Positions 9,401 through 15,906 of a DNA stretch of 64,000 nt are shown here, piece after piece (position 1 is the first letter of the stretch; each line of letters opens with the position of its first letter). Position numbers and translations under genes: made by a program. The stretch spans positions 372,001 to 436,000 of the forward strand of contig JAHLLH010000003.1 of NCBI GenBank assembly GCA_020444265.1. The letters are read 5' to 3'. The notes beneath the pieces are model-generated. The model was not told the DNA's origin and did no database searches. It was given only the letters and a program-made list of their open reading frames with translations. The DNA comes from a bacterium. Its GTDB lineage: Bacteria; Electryoneota; Electryoneia; Electryoneales; Electryoneaceae.

Positions 9401-9493
9401 CAGGAAATCGGCGAGGGGTGTGGCGCTGATGGGGGCTGTTTTCCGCAAGGCTGGTTCCCGGTTCGATTCACTACCTGAACAAATGTAACACAT
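6485..9493 (-). CDS. DEAD/DEAH helicase with DUF1998-type Cys cluster fused to a DEDD exonuclease (MrfA-MrfB-like)
   Basis: A 1002-residue fusion. Residues about 60-420 are an SF2 helicase: TPTASGKT (101-108), DELH (212-215), SATIANP (249-255), QRGGRVGRQ (396-404). Residues about 640-770 resemble the C-terminal DUF1998 region of YprA-type helicases, with a cysteine cluster C735, C737, C741, C744, C750. Residues about 825-985 form an RNase H-like exonuclease with VVFDLET (D830, E832), GYNHKRFDY (N889, D894) and YCRQDVRLT (D966). In Bacillus subtilis the helicase MrfA (YprA) and exonuclease MrfB (YprB) are separate proteins that repair mitomycin C lesions; here they appear as one chain. The start at 9493 has no obvious ribosome site, so a later start is possible. 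The last codons run into AT-rich island sequence. Confidence 0.85.
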   Translation of the reverse strand: MCYICSGSESNREPALRKTAPISATPLADFLLRVEQDERYGKEVVHRERIAASPARFTALNPPLPPPLAEALRAEGIQRLYSHQVEGVQGARDGNNVVTVTPTASGKTLNFLLPILEAMVADPDARAILIFPIKALAQDQLKRIQEMTARPGLDHIRTAIYDGDTPRAERTKIRKDPPNLLLTNPDMMHQGMMPFHTQWEKLFRNLRFVVVDELHGYKGIFGSHVLQILHRLRRIAGFYRAKPQFLAASATIANPGGLAKELTGLDFEVVEKSGAATAERNFLFINPMTSLYTSAVRLLTEAVDSGLKTIVFTKARKITELIHSWTLQSDPGLGARLSAYRSGYLPSERREIEGKLRSGELDGVIATSALEMGIDIGGLDVAILVGYPGTIAATWQRGGRVGRQERDSAVFLIALPDALDQYFMRHPDDFFRRPVESAVVDGANPYLLGSHLACAAQEVPLRLDEPIWPRTTLEPAIRALVQKGDLLEAAGGKVYFSKRKQPQREIDIRAGGATFTIFEETQKRLIGRVSGWQALSECHPGAIYLHHGETYLVSKLDTGKEEAWVRKAEVPYYTQVRGDKQTDILEVYEVRKEERYTVSLGKLKVTETVVGFEKRSTASREKLSEHPLDLPPIVYKTIGIWFEPGDAATAGLIEEKKHPMGSLHATEHASLALLPLFALCDRNDLGGISFTRHPETGGATVFLYDGHPGGVGLANRAFEVLPELFEAVLKLVEECPCEDGCPSCIHSPKCGHGNQPLDKQGAIRLLQHLTGGDKLEADPELAWTTFGTEGAAQTVPLQKKSIASSKEEAAEEPWVSRLPLIEGKDIVVFDLETQLSAEEVGGWHNAHLMRVALAVTYESKEDAYVTWMEDDVPELIERLEQADLVVGYNHKRFDYAVLSVYSGTDLRGLPSLDLLEEIHNRHGFRVKLGDLGKATLGAAKSADGLQSLQWWKEGKIDEIEKYCRQDVRLTWELFRHALEHGELLVDRFDQGAVRLPLDRIVL

Positions 9494-9528
9494 CCAGAGC
9501 CGGGATTGGGACTTGAAAGCGATCCAAA

Positions 9529-10020
9529 TCAGTCGGAGAATCGATCATCCGCCGTGCCGCTGTGCCCGGAATGCTCCGCCCTGTCCAGCCACCCGGCACG
9601 AGCATCCGGAAAGCAATCGAACTGCGGGGCATAGGGTTTGATGTCGAGCAAAGGGGTGCCATCAAGGATGTCGATGTCGGCGACATGCAGAGTACTGCCC
9701 TCGACCTTCAGCAGACGGACCGGGGAGATGCCAATGGGGTTGGGACGATTTGGCCCACGGATCGCGAAGATGCCGCGCTCGTTGTCGTCGAGGAAGGGCC
9801 GCGCCTTCAGCTTGACCTCTCCCGCACGATCAAACCAGTACACCAGCCAGATTCGCTCGAACAACTCCAGATCAGCCAGTCCCTCAGCGTATTCATCACG
9901 TACTACTACTTGTCCCTCTACCCCCTCTGCACGAGCCGGCTGGATCGGTGTTCCGGCCCGTTCTATAAACGGACTATGGATGATCCCGATGGGGGAAAAG
10001 GTGACAGAATGAACACTCAT
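9529..10020 (-). CDS. trmO: TrmO-like tRNA methyltransferase (N6 of t6A37)
   Basis: A 163-residue protein with the TsaA/TrmO beta-barrel signature: FSPIGIIHSPF near the N-terminus, GLADLELFERIWLVYWFD, then RGPNRPNPIGISPVRLL and DIDILDGTPLLDIKPY, the two conserved SAM/tRNA-binding motifs. In E. coli TrmO methylates t6A37 of some tRNAs that read ACY threonine codons. The ATG at 10020 is preferred over the upstream in-frame one at 10047 because GGAGG sits 7 bases before it. The length is close to the catalytic core of short TrmO proteins; there is no C-terminal extension. Confidence 0.85.
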   Translation of the reverse strand: MSVHSVTFSPIGIIHSPFIERAGTPIQPARAEGVEGQVVVRDEYAEGLADLELFERIWLVYWFDRAGEVKLKARPFLDDNERGIFAIRGPNRPNPIGISPVRLLKVEGSTLHVADIDILDGTPLLDIKPYAPQFDCFPDARAGWLDRAEHSGHSGTADDRFSD

Positions 10021-10209
10021 GGTCAGCCTCCGAGGATGTCCATGCAAAGCACGAAAAGAGATTGCTACGGGAGTCTTATGTGGAATGTTTCATCTCTTGC
10101 CTCCCCGGGCGCTTGACCTTGGCAAACGGCATTCATACCATCAATCCACCTAGAGGAAGATTGAAAATTGAAAATAGCTGGAATTGGGCCCATTGAATAG
10201 ACTCTCAAA

Positions 10210-12183
10210 TTATGTAGTTTTGGAAGATAATTCGCCATCTATTGCATCATATACCTTAGAACCAATATTGCTATCCCTTGTGTACTTATCTTTCATAATA
10301 AATTCATCTAATGATGTCTTGCGATTTATTATCGATTTTTTATTAATACTATAGTCACATATTCCATGTAATATTTCGTTATTTACCATTATGTAATTAT
10401 ATTTCAAAAAAGCTATTTTTTTTAATGCTATATGACAGCATGTATAGGTATAATGACGCTTATTATATCTTGTTAACCTTTCTAGGCGCTTTAGAAGCCA
10501 CTCAGATTTGATGTAATCTACCGTACCGACCATATATACATATGCAAGGTGAAGGAGAGCATCTGGCAGATCGAAATTTCTTGCTAAGTACTCTAAGATA
10601 GATTTTCCTCTTCTGTAATCTCTAAGTAAAAAGAGGATTACAGCATATGTATGCAAGTGATTTTCATAAGGATAGTATATAGGTCTTTTATGAGATTTTT
10701 CGAGTTCATTAAGACGTATCTGTGCTTTTGTTATATGTTTTATCGCATTCTTAATGTATCTATCGTAGTTAAAGCTTCCGTATTCGTAGTTACTTTTGTC
10801 AATGATCATACAGTAGCTATATGCAATACGGTTGTGAAGTAGGCTATTTTCAGGATGTATTTTAAGTCCTGCTTTACAGTATTTAATAATTTTGTTGTTA
10901 TCTATCTCAATATTTTCATTATTGTCACATACTAACATTAGCTCAGTAGCTGCATAATATATGTAATATACATCTTCTTTTGTTCTGGTAGGCTTTGTAT
11001 TAGATACAAATCTGTTGTGTTTATTCGTGACTAATTTCTTCTTCCATAAAAGCGCAATACTTTTGGCCTCGTTTATCTTCTCGATCTCAATAAGTGATTT
11101 TATAACACAGGAGTATATAATTCCGTCATCTAGTTCTTTGGATAACAGTTTGTCGTAATAGCGCGATACTATCGATTCATATCGTTTGTCGATGAGTAGT
11201 AACCTAGCTCTGATCTTGGTACGTTCTAGCCGAAAGGTATGTGGGTAGAATATGCTATTATAGATTAGTGGTATCTGTGCAATTAATGTTTTTCCGAAAC
11301 GAAGGCTATAATCGGCTAGAGCCAGTGATTTATTATTATATTTTAATTTATAAGAAGATTCGTAATTAGAAATAGATGTAATGTGTTTCTTAAGGTGATT
11401 AGAGTCTCTTTTTATAGTTAAACTTCTTGAATTTAACAAATTCAATGATATAAATAATATTGTTAAGAATAATACAATGATTAACTGTAAAGGAGAGGCA
11501 AGATCAAAAAATAACAAGAGGATAAAAAGAAAAGACATTAAAGCGAAAGAGGATAAAAAAAATGGCTTAAGTAAGATGCTAATATCAGTAAATATTAAAT
11601 TGTACAAATAGTAATAGCGATAGAAGATTAGTAAATACAAATAGATAGAAAGTAATACCAATAGATATCTAGGGTTGTCGAGTATGTAATACTTAACAAG
11701 ACTTATTGAGTTATTTGGAGAAAAATAATGTGTTAAAGATATGGATGAAATGATAATTATTAAAATAGGAGTAATGTAATATAATGAGCTTTTTCTATTT
11801 ATATATAAAAAAGGTTTTCCTGCATGATAAAAGAATTCGTTAAAAATTACGCGATCTGGTCTACTTAGTCGAAGTAAGGCACGATATGAGGTACTGTCAA
11901 GCGAGGCAAGGACTTTACTGTGAAAATTTAATAATGTCTTAGTATTTGCCTGGAAGCCATATTCATTATTGCGTCTTTCGATGAGAGTCAAATGCTTCAT
12001 AATATTAATTGTTAAGTAAATCAATAAGGTTAAAGATAGGAAAAAAATATAGAAAATGGAATATAAATAATCATAGGAATGCATCAAATACAAAAAAAAC
12101 AAAAATAAAACGCAAAAATAAGAAATGATGGAATAAAAAGTCAAATTTTTTCTTAAAATAACTTTTAAGCGTAGGAATAGCAT
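10210..12183 (-). CDS. Hypothetical membrane protein with a helical-repeat C-terminal domain
   Basis: A 657-residue protein of unrecognised family. The first half has about six hydrophobic segments (for example SIISYFCVLFLFFLYL, ILIIIISSISLTHYF, LIIVLFLTILFISLNLL). The second half is soluble and helical, with TPR-like pairs (KYCKAGLKIHPENSLLHNRIAYSY; GKSILEYLARNFDLPDALLHLAYVY). The open frame reaches 12234, but the ATG at 12183 is chosen because AGGAG lies 5 bases upstream and this removes a 43-base overlap with the preceding gene, whose TAG forms part of the ribosome site. The domain plan (membrane anchor plus cytoplasmic repeats) suggests a sensor or scaffold. Strongly AT-rich codon use points to transfer. 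Confidence 0.6.
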   Translation of the reverse strand: MLFLRLKVILRKNLTFYSIISYFCVLFLFFLYLMHSYDYLYSIFYIFFLSLTLLIYLTINIMKHLTLIERRNNEYGFQANTKTLLNFHSKVLASLDSTSYRALLRLSRPDRVIFNEFFYHAGKPFLYINRKSSLYYITPILIIIISSISLTHYFSPNNSISLVKYYILDNPRYLLVLLSIYLYLLIFYRYYYLYNLIFTDISILLKPFFLSSFALMSFLFILLLFFDLASPLQLIIVLFLTILFISLNLLNSRSLTIKRDSNHLKKHITSISNYESSYKLKYNNKSLALADYSLRFGKTLIAQIPLIYNSIFYPHTFRLERTKIRARLLLIDKRYESIVSRYYDKLLSKELDDGIIYSCVIKSLIEIEKINEAKSIALLWKKKLVTNKHNRFVSNTKPTRTKEDVYYIYYAATELMLVCDNNENIEIDNNKIIKYCKAGLKIHPENSLLHNRIAYSYCMIIDKSNYEYGSFNYDRYIKNAIKHITKAQIRLNELEKSHKRPIYYPYENHLHTYAVILFLLRDYRRGKSILEYLARNFDLPDALLHLAYVYMVGTVDYIKSEWLLKRLERLTRYNKRHYTYTCCHIALKKIAFLKYNYIMVNNEILHGICDYSINKKSIINRKTSLDEFIMKDKYTRDSNIGSKVYDAIDGELSSKTT

Positions 12184-12191
12184 ATATGCTC

Positions 12192-12821
12192 CTAAGAGCT
12201 TAGGTATACTTGTATGAAAGACGCGGTAAAACAAGAAAAGATGAAGAGAAAGCTGTTTATGATGAAGTATAAAAAGAAAAAAATGGCTTTATCGGCTTTA
12301 GTGGATATAATAGTTCCTGTATTAGTATTTCTGCCATTTTGCAGGCGACAGTAGATGCTTGCCAATGAACCGTTCTTTAGATAGTAGGTAAGGTGAGAAG
12401 TAGCAATGGAGGTTAGGAAAACTACTAAAGAAATGCAAAATGCATAAAAACTTGCCTTATCTATGGTGAAGTTCGGATTTTCGGAAGGAGAAGAAAGAAA
12501 TGATTTTATGACAGAAAAACTAATGAGAATGAAAATGTTTAAAGACAAAAAGATTGAGTAATGTCCCCCAATAAAGTATGGCAATTCAAGAGATATATGG
12601 AATGATCTGGACTTATGTGGAGGTATATTATTCAAACGATGGTTAAAAAATAGCCTATCACTCCTATTGATGATTAGATCATTAGAGAATTTATTTAGAA
12701 GCGCGTAAAAAAACGTTATAATTAAACCTAGAGAAAAATATACTGCGAAATATAGTAAAAAGTTCCACGTGATATCTATGGCAAAAGTGTGCTCGAAGTA
12801 TAGAATAAGTTTTCGAAACAT
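12192..12821 (-). CDS. Hypothetical small membrane protein
   Basis: A 209-residue protein with about four to five hydrophobic segments (NFLLYFAVYFSLGLIITFFYALL, SIFLSLNIFILISFSVI, FYAFCISLVVFLTSI, IFFFLYFIINSFLFIFSCF). No catalytic motif is recognised. AAGGA lies about 9 bases before the ATG at 12821. Its stop overlaps the ribosome site of the following 657-residue membrane protein, so the two are coupled and probably form one complex. Both are confined to the AT-rich island. A membrane-effector role in a defence or signalling cassette is possible but unsupported by any motif. Confidence 0.55.
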   Translation of the reverse strand: MFRKLILYFEHTFAIDITWNFLLYFAVYFSLGLIITFFYALLNKFSNDLIINRSDRLFFNHRLNNIPPHKSRSFHISLELPYFIGGHYSIFLSLNIFILISFSVIKSFLSSPSENPNFTIDKASFYAFCISLVVFLTSIATSHLTYYLKNGSLASIYCRLQNGRNTNTGTIISTKADKAIFFFLYFIINSFLFIFSCFTASFIQVYLSS

Positions 12822-12921
12822 AGCACGGTGTCCTTAATTTGAAATGAAAATACTTTTTATCCTTGTCTTGGTCAACTGTTGAAGAAAAAGAAATTGGTGG
12901 AGTACTATTGTGGAGAGACTG

Positions 12922-14295
12922 ATGGCCACGATCTCGCAGCAGATTGCCGCCTGGGCGGCGAAGGCAACCTTTGATGATTTGTCGCCGGAAGCAATCGAGG
13001 CGGCGAAGACCATTCTCTATGATTCGATCGGCTGCGCGTTGGGCGGATCGAAGACCCATGATGTCGGCATCATGCGTGACTACCTGCAGGAAAAGGGCGG
13101 CAGGGAACAGGCTACGGTGATCGGGACGGGGTACAAACTGCCCGTCTCCGAAGCGAGCCTGCTGAACGCCTTGATGGTCCGTGCGCTGGACTACAACGAC
13201 ATCTACTGGAAGCAGGATCCCAGCCACCCCTCCGACATCATCCCCGGCCCCCTTGCCTTGGGTGAGATGCTTGGTAAATCCGGAGAAGACTTGTTGTTGG
13301 CGATCGCGATCGGCCATGAAGTTGAGATGCGCTTGTGCGAGGCGGGCTTCCCGGGGATCCGTGAACGGAAATGGCACCATGCGACCTTGACCGCCTTTGC
13401 CAGTCCGGTTGCGGCGGGTGCAATGATGGGGCTTTCCGCCGAGCAGATCGCGCATGCGATTGGTATTAGTGGTAGCCGTCACGCCACCTTTGGAGCCATC
13501 ACCGCCGGTCACCTGACCATGATGAAGAATACCGCCGACCCGATGGCGACCCAGTCCGGTGTCATCGCGGCGGAACTGGCAAGCCGTGGCTATGAAGGCC
13601 CCGAGCATGTCATCGAAGGCAAGGAAGGTCTGTTCGAAGCGTACGGTCCCGACTGGAAGGGCGAAATCCTCACCGATGGCCTCGGCGAAAGCTGGCGCAT
13701 CCCGCAGTGTGGGCTGAAAGCCTTCCCGACCGAGGCACTGACCCATGCACCATTGACCGCCGTCATCGACCTGGTGACCGAGCATGATCTTCAGCCGGAT
13801 GACATCGAAACCATCCTGATCAAAACCATTGGACGTGCTGCCGATATCCTTTCCGATCCGAGCAAGTACAACCCGCAGACACGTGAATCGGCTGATCATT
13901 CACTGCCCTATTGTGTCTCGGTGGCGGTGGTGGACCGCGCTGTCGTACCCTCGAGTTTTGACGAGGAAAAGATTTTCAACCCGGTGGTGCGAGCCCAGCT
14001 CAACAAGCTGAAAGTGGTTGCTGAACCGAAATTCGAGGCGATGTTCCCGGCGAAGCAGCCCAACGAGGTGACCATTCACACCACCGATGGACGGGACCTC
14101 GTCAAGTACGTCGAATTCCCGATGGGCGATCCACGTCACCCGATCCCGCAGTCTGGACTCGACGCAAAATTTACGTCGCTGGCGGATGGCGTTCTTTCCG
14201 ACGGACGGCAGCATGAAGTGAAGCAGTTGGTCTACGATCTCGAGTCCGTGGGGCACATCGGGGAACTGACTCGCCTGCTCGTGCGTGATGTTTGA
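12922..14295 (+). CDS. MmgE/PrpD family protein (2-methylcitrate dehydratase-like)
   Basis: A 457-residue protein matching the family in length and layout: an N-terminal helical domain starting ISQQIAAWA, YDSIGCALGG, ALDYNDIYW followed by HPSDIIPGPLALGE, the histidine-rich stretch GISGSRHATFGA, and a C-terminal alpha/beta domain with PMGDPRHPIP. Family members dehydrate 2-methylcitrate in propionate oxidation or act on related acids; no other methylcitrate-cycle gene is nearby, so the substrate is open. The open frame begins at a GTG at 12910, but the ATG at 12922 follows GGAGAG at suitable spacing and is preferred. Confidence 0.85.
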   Translation: MATISQQIAAWAAKATFDDLSPEAIEAAKTILYDSIGCALGGSKTHDVGIMRDYLQEKGGREQATVIGTGYKLPVSEASLLNALMVRALDYNDIYWKQDPSHPSDIIPGPLALGEMLGKSGEDLLLAIAIGHEVEMRLCEAGFPGIRERKWHHATLTAFASPVAAGAMMGLSAEQIAHAIGISGSRHATFGAITAGHLTMMKNTADPMATQSGVIAAELASRGYEGPEHVIEGKEGLFEAYGPDWKGEILTDGLGESWRIPQCGLKAFPTEALTHAPLTAVIDLVTEHDLQPDDIETILIKTIGRAADILSDPSKYNPQTRESADHSLPYCVSVAVVDRAVVPSSFDEEKIFNPVVRAQLNKLKVVAEPKFEAMFPAKQPNEVTIHTTDGRDLVKYVEFPMGDPRHPIPQSGLDAKFTSLADGVLSDGRQHEVKQLVYDLESVGHIGELTRLLVRDV

Positions 14296-14373
14296 TCAAT
14301 CAGGTACTCCGAACACGTTTCGTGGGAATGGATGCCTATATTGATCGAGCGTGGGAAGGGAGGGCAGAGGGAG

Positions 14374-14805
14374 ATGGCCAAAGAAGGTCTGCATTTCATC
14401 GATGAGGGCCTCGCGGACAAATTGAAAGCCGCAGTCGCTCAATTCGCCAAGGGTGATACATCCCCGGAGCAATTGCTTGCGAAACTGAAAGAGCTGCTGC
14501 CGGTGCACAAAACCGATCGGGATACCTGGAAGTCGAGGGTGGAGGGATTCCACTTGATTTCCTCGGACTTGATCGAGCGAGTTGTCGCATCTAACGGTCA
14601 CTTCGATGGGAAACCGATCACGGAGGAATCCGTGGTGAAGCAGGCACGTCTCCGCCCGCTCAGCTACTACCACTATGTGACTGGGTCACGTGAACCAGCC
14701 GCCAATGTCCGGACCGAGGAGGATTACTTCAACGATCCAACCACCTCGCTGGTCAAGCTGGAAGATGACATCATCGCCCTGGCAAAACTGGTCCGGAAGG
14801 TGTAG
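14374..14805 (+). CDS. Hypothetical small cytoplasmic protein
   Basis: A 143-residue protein, mostly helical and charged, with no family I recognise. It has two short helical repeats at the N-terminus (GLADKLKAAVAQFAKGD, QLLAKLKELLP), a central segment with SSDLIERVVASNGHFDG, and a C-terminal helix LEDDIIALAKLVRKV. The internal ATG at 14374 is preferred to the one at 14332 because purine-rich GGGAG lies upstream and the preceding 14 codons look non-coding. A clear terminator follows 24 bases after the stop, and the codon use matches its neighbours, so it is likely real. Confidence 0.6.
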   Translation: MAKEGLHFIDEGLADKLKAAVAQFAKGDTSPEQLLAKLKELLPVHKTDRDTWKSRVEGFHLISSDLIERVVASNGHFDGKPITEESVVKQARLRPLSYYHYVTGSREPAANVRTEEDYFNDPTTSLVKLEDDIIALAKLVRKV

Positions 14806-14829
14806 CAATCTGGAACGATGTAATTACAG

Positions 14830-14856
14830 ACGCCCCGGTTCACTGGGGCGTTTTTT
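14830..14856 (+). terminator. Intrinsic terminator
   Basis: Stem ACGCCCC / GGGGCGT with an 8-base loop is followed by a run of six T. It ends the PrpD-hypothetical unit. Confidence 0.85.
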
Positions 14857-14975
14857 GTAGCTCGAGGCTGGAAGTGGGAGGTCCAGTTCCCGTGCTGGCC
14901 GGTTCCTGAAGGATTCATTTGTTCAACAGTATATCGAGTGATCGATTCACGGGTCACCAAATTTTCGGGGGGGTA

Positions 14976-15326
14976 ATGGCTGAAATAGTGCTGGTCTGCG
15001 GAATCGTTGTACTGATCTTTGCAACGGGATTTTGGCTGACCCGGATGGGCAGACCACCGCAGATCTGGTTGGTCACGATCCATAAACTCCTCGTCCTTGC
15101 TGGTATCTTCTATTTTAACATCCTCTTTTTTCGAGAGAACAACGTGGGAGGGGATGGCTGGACCACGATGGTCGCGATGAATCTCGGCTTCGTCGCAGCA
15201 ATCGCATCTGGATCCATGCTGACGGCACAACGAGATTGGCCCCGTTCGATTCAGATCCTGCATCGGGTCACGCCCTGGATCACGGCTGGAACCAGTCTGC
15301 TGATGCTCTATTTTATCGGGTGGTAG
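14976..15326 (+). CDS. Small integral membrane protein
   Basis: A 116-residue protein with four hydrophobic segments: IVLVCGIVVLIFATGFWL, LVTIHKLLVLAGIFYFNILFF, MVAMNLGFVAAIASG and ITAGTSLLMLYFIGW. Histidines stand near the second and fourth segments (TIHKLL, ILHRVTP). That pattern fits small four-helix proteins that bind heme, but this is only a suggestion. The ATG at 14976 follows a G-rich ribosome site; the longer frame to 14919 adds 19 polar residues unlikely to be coding. An intrinsic terminator follows. Confidence 0.6.
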   Translation: MAEIVLVCGIVVLIFATGFWLTRMGRPPQIWLVTIHKLLVLAGIFYFNILFFRENNVGGDGWTTMVAMNLGFVAAIASGSMLTAQRDWPRSIQILHRVTPWITAGTSLLMLYFIGW

Positions 15327-15348
15327 GGGCCATCTGGAACGAGGGGAA

Positions 15349-15377
15349 AGGGCTCGCGATCATCGCTAGCCCTTTTT
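15349..15377 (+). terminator. Intrinsic terminator
   Basis: Stem AGGGCT-C-GCG / CGC-T-AGCCCT with a short loop is followed by TTTT. It lies between the membrane protein and the convergent receiver-domain gene. Confidence 0.75.
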
Positions 15378-15395
15378 CTAAAGATCAATCGTGGG

Positions 15396-15764
15396 CTAGT
15401 TCGAAACCGACTCGATGACACGAATCAGTTCACGCAGGGCGAAGGGCTTGCGCAGAAGAGCATCCGGGGTAACATCCATATCCGTATCATTCGCATCCAG
15501 ATAGGAATAGCCCGTAATCAGGATCACCTTCCGATCCGGGGAGTCTTTCTTGATCTCACGCAGGAGACGAATCCCATCGAAACGCGGCATGTAGATGTCG
15601 GAGACAATCAGTTCTGGTTTGTGGCGATGATACAGCTCGAGCGCCACATCGCCATCATCGGCGACATACGTTTCGAAGCCAAAGCTTTCAAGCGCAGTAC
15701 GGAGGACATCCCGCATATCCGGATCGTCATCCACTACCAAAACGTTTTTCGGTCTATTGGCCAT
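15396..15764 (-). CDS. Single-domain response regulator (CheY-like receiver)
   Basis: A 122-residue stand-alone receiver domain. Acidic cluster VVDDDPD (D12-D14), phospho-acceptor D56 in LIVSDIYMP, switch threonine T84 in LITGYSY, and K106 in LLRKPF are all present. There is no output domain, so it must act by protein-protein contact or in a phosphorelay. The partner kinase is not nearby; it is transcribed away from the asparagine synthetase gene. Confidence 0.9.
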   Translation of the reverse strand: MANRPKNVLVVDDDPDMRDVLRTALESFGFETYVADDGDVALELYHRHKPELIVSDIYMPRFDGIRLLREIKKDSPDRKVILITGYSYLDANDTDMDVTPDALLRKPFALRELIRVIESVSN

Positions 15765-15906
15765 TCGAGTCTCGAAAGAGCGAATTCCTGTAATGGGTTT
15801 TTATCGCTGTCGAAATATGGTCTATCTTGCCTACCGATGCAAGCAAAGGGCGAGTTGAACCCAAGCTTACGGGGATAATCTGCCCCATGATGATTGTGGA
15901 GACAAT

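Larger units (their letters stand above)
10120..12890. other. AT-rich island 2
   Basis: Composition drops sharply between TrmO and the MmgE/PrpD gene, the most AT-rich part of the window. It contains two overlapping minus-strand membrane-protein genes and AT-rich flanks of about 90 bases on each side. No mobility gene or repeat boundary is visible. Confidence 0.7.

Noticed and set aside
7229-9478. 749-codon plus-strand open frame
   Set aside because: It is antisense to the helicase-exonuclease gene, has no recognisable domain, and reflects the codon bias of the real gene.
12691-13899. 402-codon minus-strand open frame
   Set aside because: It is antisense to the MmgE/PrpD gene and runs into island 2; only the PrpD frame has family motifs.
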